Shown one piece after another: positions 11,925-17,020 of a DNA stretch of 17,020 bases; positions within the stretch are counted from its first letter, which is position 1, and each line of letters starts with the position of its first letter. Under the pieces are notes generated by a model. The model was not told where the DNA came from and ran no database searches. It saw nothing but the letters and a program-made list of their open reading frames with translations. Both the position numbers and the translations under genes were made by a program. The DNA comes from JBARCX01 sp049794535. GTDB taxonomy: Bacteria; Pseudomonadota; Gammaproteobacteria; Xanthomonadales; Rhodanobacteraceae. The stretch is from the NCBI GenBank assembly GCA_049794535.1, contig JBARCX010000396.1, positions 1-17,020 of the forward strand. The letters are read 5' to 3'.

Positions 11925-12551
11925 ATGTCCGGGGTCAATCTCTCCGTTCAGTCGAACATCAAGGAGATGAGTAAGCAGCTGACGGCAATGGCTCGTAAGC
12001 AGATCGATTTCGCGGCAGCGCAGGCGATCAATACACTGGCCAAGCGAGTAAAAGTCGCCGAAGCGGGACAGATCAAGGCGACATTCAAACATCCGAAGCC
12101 GTTCACTGTGAACTCAGTGGCCGTCAAGGGTGCCACGAAGGCGAGTTTGACCGCGGTGGTCTACGTCAAGCCGATTGCTGCGAAGTATCTGGCGCCGTAC
12201 GAAGACGGTGGTTCGCATGTGCTGCCTGGCAGCGCTCTGCTCAACCCCAAGAACATACGGCTTGATCAGTATGGTCAGCTGACGCGCGCAACGCTGAAGC
12301 GATTGAAGTCGATGCCGAACGTCTTCATCGGTCCAGTGAAGACAGCACACGGATCAGTCAACGGTGTGTGGCAACGCATCAAGGCAAGCAAGGGCAAACC
12401 CGCGCACTTGAAACTGTTGATTCGTTTCGGTGATGCATTGCCAGTGAACAAGCGACTCAACTTCGGATCGACCGCAAAGAAAGTGATCGACCGCGGTCTC
12501 GTCAAAGCATTCAGCGATGCCATGACCAAAGCAATGGCGACAGCGAAGTAG
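11925..12551 (+). CDS. possible minor tail protein Z-like
   Basis: A 208-residue basic protein. The N-terminal helix (NIKEMSKQLTAMARKQIDFAAAQAINTLAKRVKVAEAGQIK) and the following HPKPFTVNSVAVKGATKASLTAVVYVK recall the phage minor tail protein Z / tail-completion families. The centre contains YLAPYEDGG, an Ile/Val pattern typical of a beta core, and the rest is helical. It lies three bases after the membrane gene, upstream of the packaging genes, whereas gpZ is encoded in the tail module in lambda. I am unsure of the family. Confidence 0.45.
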   Translation: MSGVNLSVQSNIKEMSKQLTAMARKQIDFAAAQAINTLAKRVKVAEAGQIKATFKHPKPFTVNSVAVKGATKASLTAVVYVKPIAAKYLAPYEDGGSHVLPGSALLNPKNIRLDQYGQLTRATLKRLKSMPNVFIGPVKTAHGSVNGVWQRIKASKGKPAHLKLLIRFGDALPVNKRLNFGSTAKKVIDRGLVKAFSDAMTKAMATAK

Positions 12552-13370
12552 ATGCTTGAATCAGCCGACAAACTCTCCTGCAGAAAATGCGGGATGAGCA
12601 AGGCTGCGTCTGAGTTCTATGTAGATCGTCGTTATGACCGTCCCCGCACGATATGCATTGAATGCTGCATCGCTAACAAGGGGCCGAATAGCGGCAAGCG
12701 GACACCAGTGCGTCGCGCGGAATATGCGCGGGAGCGTGGTGAAACCACAGTGGCATACGTGCCACGAGACGATCGGGCCAAGATCGCAGAGGCAAAGCGG
12801 CTGGCACGACAGGCGGAGCGTGACAAGCCGAGGCCTGCGTTGAAGACCATGCATGACGCGCATATCAAGGCTTACAAGAGTGTGCTGAATACAGCGGCAT
12901 GGCGTGATCAGTACAAGAACAACCCTGAGTTCGCTGCCGCGCAACGGTTGCGCACACAGATACGCAAGAAGATGAAGCTATACCCCAAGCTAGATGATCT
13001 GCTTCGAAGTGCTATATGCCGCCATGGATCAAGCGGCATCGTTGATTCAGTGTGCGGATTCACTATTGCGCAGTTCGTTGAACACTTCGAACAACTATTC
13101 ACTGACGGCATGAGTTGGAATGCGTTCTCTCATGGAGAGATCCACATTGATCACATCCGACCACAAGCATTGTTCGACATGAACAACGTCGACCAGGTTC
13201 GCGAGTGCTGGGCGTTGAGCAACCTGCAGCCATTGTGGGCTGTCGACAACCTTCGCAAGGGCGCGAGGACGGCGGTCACTGCGGATGGTGACCGTCTAGG
13301 ACAAAAAAGGTACTTCCGGCACCTTCATAAAACGTGGGCATTGCGCGCCGCGTTGGTTCACCAGCTATGA
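12552..13370 (+). CDS. free-standing HNH endonuclease with N-terminal zinc ribbon
   Basis: A 272-residue protein. Residues 10-38 form a zinc ribbon (CRKCG ... CIECC). The middle (residues 70-150) is Lys/Arg-rich. The C-terminal part holds an HNH core: IHIDHIRPQ (His198, Asp200, His201), ALSNLQPL (Asn224) and VDNLRKG (Asn233, Lys236). Such proteins in phages cut DNA at target sites and often sit beside the terminase genes, either as mobile homing genes or as nucleases that assist packaging. It starts straight after the previous stop and ends 46 bases before the small terminase, so it is tightly packed. Confidence 0.8.
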   Translation: MLESADKLSCRKCGMSKAASEFYVDRRYDRPRTICIECCIANKGPNSGKRTPVRRAEYARERGETTVAYVPRDDRAKIAEAKRLARQAERDKPRPALKTMHDAHIKAYKSVLNTAAWRDQYKNNPEFAAAQRLRTQIRKKMKLYPKLDDLLRSAICRHGSSGIVDSVCGFTIAQFVEHFEQLFTDGMSWNAFSHGEIHIDHIRPQALFDMNNVDQVRECWALSNLQPLWAVDNLRKGARTAVTADGDRLGQKRYFRHLHKTWALRAALVHQL

Positions 13371-13378
13371 GCATTCAA

Positions 13379-13392
13379 AGGTGTTCGCACCT
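13379..13392 (+). repeat. inverted copy of the terminase-region motif
   Basis: GTGTTCGCACC (13381-13391) is the reverse complement of the 11-base motif GGTGCGAACAC found three times inside the small terminase gene. It also forms AGGTG TTCG CACCT, a short UUCG hairpin. It lies between the HNH gene and the small terminase. Confidence 0.6.
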
Positions 13393-13416
13393 CCAGTTTA
13401 TTGAGCGTTCTGTTTT

Positions 13417-14034
13417 ATGAACGATGGGGTTTCAATCAGGGAGTTTGCGCGGCGCGAAGGCTGCTCTGACACGCTGGTCCGTCGGGCGATAAAGCAAGAC
13501 AGGCTGCGGGTTTTCGAGGATAAGACGATTAATCCGGCTCTGGTCGGATCAGCTTGGAGGGAACGCAACGCGACCGGGCCAACCGGTGCGAACAGCGGTG
13601 CAAACACCGGTGCGAACACCCCGCCGCAAGTGTTCGCACCAAGCGCTGAAGTACCGCCGACCGCCGACATCGATCTTCCGCTCGACGAGTCGCTTGAAGA
13701 AGCCGCCGAGCGGCTACTCGAAAGTGGCGCGGTGCGCATGCTGCCGTATGCCGCCGCGTTGCAGAACAAAGAGAACTATCTGGCGCTGCTGCGGCAGCTC
13801 GAGTTCGAACAGAAGTCGGGGGAGCTGATCGAGTTAGCGTCGGCTGAGCGGGTGCTGTTTGAAGGTGCCCGGGCTCAGAGGGATGCGTGGCTCAACTGGC
13901 CTGCCCGGGTCGGCGCGCTGATCGCAGCCGATCTTGGTCTGGAAGCCGACCGAGTCACCGAGATATTGACGACGCATGTCCACAAGCACATCGAGCAGCT
14001 CGGCGAGCCAGACGTCGACTTCGGAGGCGAATAA
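13417..14034 (+). CDS. terminase small subunit
   Basis: A 205-residue protein. Residues 1-32 form a winged HTH (VSIREFARREGCSDTLVRRAIKQDRL) for DNA recognition. Residues 53-70 are a low-complexity repeat (TGANSGANTGANT) encoded by three DNA repeats. Residues 85-205 are helical, with the packaging-subunit pattern LASAERVLFEGARAQRDAWLNWPARVGALIAADLGLEADRVTEIL, a Nu1-like signature. It recognises the packaging site and hands the DNA to the large subunit, whose gene overlaps it by 59 bases. No ribosome binding site is strong at 13417; the ATG is chosen because the HTH begins just after it. Confidence 0.85.
   Translation: MNDGVSIREFARREGCSDTLVRRAIKQDRLRVFEDKTINPALVGSAWRERNATGPTGANSGANTGANTPPQVFAPSAEVPPTADIDLPLDESLEEAAERLLESGAVRMLPYAAALQNKENYLALLRQLEFEQKSGELIELASAERVLFEGARAQRDAWLNWPARVGALIAADLGLEADRVTEILTTHVHKHIEQLGEPDVDFGGE
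13585..13620 (+). repeat. three 12-bp direct repeats in the small terminase gene
   Basis: GGTGCGAACAGC, GGTGCAAACACC and GGTGCGAACACC start at 13585, 13597 and 13609. They encode the TGANSGANTGAN part of the linker. They are a candidate packaging site for the subunit they lie in. Confidence 0.7.
13609..13640 (+). repeat. 11-bp inverted repeat in the small terminase gene
   Basis: GGTGCGAACAC (13609-13619) and GTGTTCGCACC (13630-13640) are exact inverted copies with ten bases between. Together with the direct copies and the one at 13381 this gives five occurrences in 260 bases, four exact over at least 10 bases. Confidence 0.7.
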
Positions 14035-16114
14035 GCAGGCTCGCCTGGCGCATGCCTGGCGCCGGGGATGGACACCGCCACCACGTATCAGCGTCCCGGA
14101 GTGGGCTGACCGGTACCGCCGTCTGGCAAAAGAGTCGGGCAGCACCTCCGGTCGATGGGAGACGGCCACTGTCGAAGTGGCACGTGGCCTGATGCTGGCG
14201 GTCACCGAGCCTGGCGTGCACATCGTCACCGCGATGGTGAGTACGCAGATCCTGAAGACAGCTCTGCTGGAGAACATCTTCGGATACTACGCGCATCTGG
14301 ACCCGTCCCCCATGCTGCTGCTGCAGCCGAAGGAGGATGCGGCCGAGCAGTTCAGCAAGGAGCGCATCACCCCGCTGATCCGCGTCACGCCGGTGCTGCG
14401 CGAGCTGATCGGCGTGGGAAAGACCCGGGCCTCGGATGAAACGCTGCTTTACAAGGCGTTCCCTGGCGGGTTTCTGGCACTCGCCGGCGCTGGCAGCCCG
14501 GACAATCTGGCGCGCCGGCCGATTCGTGTGTTGCTTTGCGACGAGGTCGACAAGTATCCGATCACCCGCGAGGGCGATCCGATCGCGCTGGCGGAAGAGC
14601 GCACGGCCAGCTTCGGCGCCAACTGGCTATCCGTGCGGGCCTGTTCGCCGACGGTTGAAGATGAAAGTCGCATCGCGGCCAGCTACGCCGATTCCGATCA
14701 GCGTCGGGCATCGGTGTGCTGCCCGCATTGTCAGCACCGGCAGTTCCTGGAGTTCTTCAAGCACGTCCAGTGGGATAAAAAAGGCGGCGTTCACCAGACC
14801 AGTGGAGCACGCCTGTTCTGCGAAGCGTGTGGATCGATGTGGTCCGAGGGTGAGCGCCTCCGGGCACTGCAGACTGTGCGCTGGCATCAAACGCGACCGT
14901 TCAACTGCTGCGGCCAGCGGCATGTGCCGATGGAGTCCTACGAAGCAGCATGGCCGACGTCAGAAGAGGGCGCCGTCGATAAAGTCTGGCGCTGGTGGGC
15001 CAGCGATCGTTTTGCCGTGTACCGGGCTATTTGTCCGGATTGTGGCGCGATGGGTGTCGATAACGAGCATGCGGGCTTCCAAGCCTCGAAGCTCTATAGC
15101 CCATGGTCGAAAGACAAGCCTTCCGACATCGCCAAGAAGTGGATGGCGGCGAAGGATGACGAGGAAAAGCTGCAGACATTCTGGAATACCCAGATGGGCA
15201 TGCCGTATCGGCGCCACTCGGGTAAGGAGATTCAGGTTGAAGCACTGGCATCCCGGTGCGAAGTTTGGCCGGCTGAAGTAGCAGATCCTGTTGCGGTGCT
15301 CACGGTCGGTGTGGACGTGCAGGATTACCGCATTGAGCTGGAAATCGTCGGATGGGGCAGGAACGAGGAATCGTGGTCGGTTGCCTATCACGTCATCGAT
15401 GGCGAGTTCTCCGATCCAAAAGTTCAGGTCCAGCTGGATATGTACCTCAAGCGGCTATGGAGTCGGGCTGATGGTCGCGGCTTCGAGATCATGGCCGGCT
15501 GCATCGATTCCGGCGGCCACCATACGCAAGCCGTCTACGATTTTTGCAAGGCGCGCATCGGACGGCGTATCTGGGCGATCAAGGGTGAGTCGGCCCGCAA
15601 CGGCAAGCGATCACCGGTGTGGCCAACTGCCAGGCCGACGTCGAAGACGAAAAAGTCCTATCGGCCGGTGATCATCGGCGTGAACGCTGCCAAGGACACC
15701 ATCGTTAGCCGGCTGCGGAAAGACGCGCCAAGCAAAGATGGCGCCGCAGTAGCCGGTTACATGCATTTCCCGACGGATCGGGACATCAACTATTTCGCTC
15801 AGCTCACCTCTGAGCGGTCGGTGCTCAAGACCACGGCCGGTCAGCGCTATCGCGTTTGGGAACTTCGACCGGGTCGCGCGAATGAAGCGCTGGACTGTCG
15901 CGTGTATGCATTCGCGGCACTCTGCAGTTTGCTTCACATGGGATTGAAATTGAACCGGCGGGCCGAAGAGGTCACCGCCAATATCGGGCCGCCTATCCAG
16001 ACGGTTGATGCGGAAGGCCATCCGGTGGCGGATGTGCCGCCGGCGAAACGCGCCGGGCCAACCGTCACGCAAGACACCGAAAAAACCAAGTCGCTCGCCA
16101 AACGGCTGGCGTAG
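13976..16114 (+). CDS. terminase large subunit, gpA family
   Basis: A 712-residue protein. After a Ser/Thr-rich leader (1-18), residues about 40-215 are the packaging ATPase, with the family's deviant Walker A region (MVSTQILKT, 87-95) and Walker B VLLCDE at 185-190. A CxxC pair (CCPHC, FCEACG) suggests bound metal in the middle. The nuclease half has GVDVQDYRIELEIVGWG and CIDSGGHHTQAVYDFC, acid residues of a RuvC-like fold. It cuts concatemeric phage DNA and pumps it into the empty head using ATP. Close relatives are lambda gpA-type terminases, which usually go with cohesive ends. The first 59 bases overlap the small subunit gene. The length fits the family. Confidence 0.93.
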   Translation: MSTSTSSSSASQTSTSEANKQARLAHAWRRGWTPPPRISVPEWADRYRRLAKESGSTSGRWETATVEVARGLMLAVTEPGVHIVTAMVSTQILKTALLENIFGYYAHLDPSPMLLLQPKEDAAEQFSKERITPLIRVTPVLRELIGVGKTRASDETLLYKAFPGGFLALAGAGSPDNLARRPIRVLLCDEVDKYPITREGDPIALAEERTASFGANWLSVRACSPTVEDESRIAASYADSDQRRASVCCPHCQHRQFLEFFKHVQWDKKGGVHQTSGARLFCEACGSMWSEGERLRALQTVRWHQTRPFNCCGQRHVPMESYEAAWPTSEEGAVDKVWRWWASDRFAVYRAICPDCGAMGVDNEHAGFQASKLYSPWSKDKPSDIAKKWMAAKDDEEKLQTFWNTQMGMPYRRHSGKEIQVEALASRCEVWPAEVADPVAVLTVGVDVQDYRIELEIVGWGRNEESWSVAYHVIDGEFSDPKVQVQLDMYLKRLWSRADGRGFEIMAGCIDSGGHHTQAVYDFCKARIGRRIWAIKGESARNGKRSPVWPTARPTSKTKKSYRPVIIGVNAAKDTIVSRLRKDAPSKDGAAVAGYMHFPTDRDINYFAQLTSERSVLKTTAGQRYRVWELRPGRANEALDCRVYAFAALCSLLHMGLKLNRRAEEVTANIGPPIQTVDAEGHPVADVPPAKRAGPTVTQDTEKTKSLAKRLA

Positions 16115-16124
16115 GAGATTCACC

Positions 16125-16403
16125 TTGAGCTGCAATCCCCAATTCAATCCGGCTACCAGCTTGCTGGCCGGGATGAATAACACTGCACTGCAGACTGCCT
16201 TGGCAGCGGCGCAGCAGGCATATATCGACCTATCCACCGGTGCGAAAGGGGAGTCCTTCAGCTATACCCAGGGCGACGGCACCAAGTCCGTCACGTATAC
16301 GCGTGCGAACCTGCCGGCGCTCACCAACCTCATCCAGCTGCTGCAGTCGCAGCTCGGCATCGTGGCGCGTGCGCGCCGGCCGATCCGGTTCTGGTATCGA
16401 TGA
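16125..16403 (+). CDS. W: gpW-like head-tail joining protein
   Basis: A 92-residue protein with a TTG start at 16125, chosen for the AGGAG site eight bases upstream; no ATG lies near the domain start. Residues 20-92 align in pattern with lambda gpW: a helix LQTALAAAQQAYIDLSTG, a hairpin SFSYTQGDGTKSVTYTR, a helix ANLPALTNLIQLLQSQLG, and the final ARRPIRFWYR (lambda RRRGPAGFYV). gpW is added to the filled head and forms the base for tail attachment. The gene sits between terminase and portal as in lambda. The N-terminal 18 residues are an extension not present in lambda. The stop overlaps the portal start. Confidence 0.85.
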   Translation: MSCNPQFNPATSLLAGMNNTALQTALAAAQQAYIDLSTGAKGESFSYTQGDGTKSVTYTRANLPALTNLIQLLQSQLGIVARARRPIRFWYR

Positions 16404-17020
16404 TGGAAAGCACGGTGCGCATCCTGGGCCCGAATGGTCAACCCATTCAGCCGATCACCTCCCGTGGGCAGCCTGGGCGTGCCCAGATGCTCGCCGGTGG
16501 CGGCAATGCGCCCTATGACGCCGCCGATATCTACGGAGAGCATGTTGCAGACTGGCGTCCCTACCTGGCGTCGCCGGATGGCGACCTCAACATGTATCGG
16601 GACCGCATCGTCTCGCGCGTGCGTGACTTGGTGCGCAACGATGGCTGGGCATCGGGTTCAGTCACCCGCATCCTCGACAATGCCATCGGTGGCCATTTCT
16701 GGCCAAGTTTCAAGCCGGACTATGCAGCGCTTGCCGCCTATACGGGCAACAAAGGATTCGATGCTGACTGGGCGGCGGCTTTCGGCCGGCGCGCCGGCGC
16801 GCATTATCGTTCGTGGGCAAATGATCCCGGCAAGTATTGCGATGCAGCCCGCTGCCTGAATGTTACCCAGCAGCTTCGGCTCGGCTTGCGGCACAAGCTG
16901 ATCGATGGCGATGCGTTGGCCCAGGTGCTCTACCTGCCCAAGCGCATCGGCTATGGCAAGGCGCGCTATGGCACCACCATCCAGCTGATCGACCCGGATC
17001 GCTTGTCCAACCCGCAGCTA
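16400..17020 (+). CDS. portal protein, gpB family (partial)
   Basis: The visible 207 residues start at the ATG in the ATGATGG junction (16400) and run off the window. After a Pro/Gly-rich start, WRPYLASPDGDLNMYRDRIVSRVRDLVRNDGWASGSVTRILDNAIG is the characteristic portal signature of the lambda gpB type. It continues with LRLGLRHKLIDGDALAQVLYLP and ends at LIDPDRLSNPQL. The portal forms the dodecameric ring at one vertex of the head through which DNA enters and leaves. Its place after gpW matches the gene order terminase, W, portal of lambdoid phages. Confidence 0.9.
   Translation, partial: MMESTVRILGPNGQPIQPITSRGQPGRAQMLAGGGNAPYDAADIYGEHVADWRPYLASPDGDLNMYRDRIVSRVRDLVRNDGWASGSVTRILDNAIGGHFWPSFKPDYAALAAYTGNKGFDADWAAAFGRRAGAHYRSWANDPGKYCDAARCLNVTQQLRLGLRHKLIDGDALAQVLYLPKRIGYGKARYGTTIQLIDPDRLSNPQL

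Noticed and set aside
13834..14277. A 147-codon open frame on the minus strand
   Set aside because: It is antisense to the end of the small and start of the large terminase, both confidently assigned.
15611..16237. A 208-codon open frame on the minus strand
   Set aside because: It is antisense to the nuclease half of the large terminase and shows no recognisable domain or ribosome site.

Overview
The window is about 17 kb of a temperate, lambda-like tailed phage or prophage, covering early control, replication, late control, lysis, packaging and the start of the head genes. The high GC, the dense ATGA/GTGA gene overlaps and the families present suggest a high-GC proteobacterial host. I lean towards the Xanthomonadaceae/Rhodanobacteraceae, but the sequence does not prove it. 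No integrase, attachment site or host gene is seen, and both ends run on into more phage.

Left arm (1-1294, minus strand): a leftward operon of small uncharacterised genes. It starts downstream of a control region with two operators (1331-1370). Next come a terminator (1391-1413), a small gene (1432-1623) and a leftward CI-like repressor without a peptidase domain (1547-2080). Then follow a three-operator control region (2069-2132) and a rightward Cro-like gene (2140-2343). The five operators share one 16-bp dyad, GT(A/C)AA(T/C)-N4-(A/G)TT(T/G)AC. Within each region their centres are exactly 24 bp apart, as in the classic OL/OR switch of lambda.

Rightward early operon (2463-8537): a CII-position HTH protein, small ORFs, and a replication initiator with GTAAC-type repeats before and inside it, the likely origin. 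A DnaC-like helicase loader follows, then small zinc-ribbon and winged-helix proteins, a VRR-NUC nuclease, an HNH-AP2 endonuclease, a Ref-like nuclease and a Q-like antiterminator. Most are translationally coupled.

The gap 8538-8879 holds a possible late promoter, a strong terminator that Q would need to override, and a tRNA with CAU anticodon. That tRNA carries all three hallmarks of a bacterial initiator tRNA. A predicted folded RNA precedes the first lysis gene.

Lysis region (8880-11922): a lambda R-type transglycosylase endolysin with Asp where lambda has its catalytic Glu, two multi-span holin-like proteins, a lipoprotein, a papain-fold-like protein, a class 3 lipase and a small membrane protein. 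No ordinary Rz/Rz1 pair is obvious.

Packaging and head (11925-17020): a possible minor tail Z-like protein, a free-standing HNH protein, the small terminase (with 11-bp repeats that may be the packaging site), the large terminase (gpA family), a gpW-like head-tail joiner with a TTG start, and a gpB-family portal cut by the window edge.
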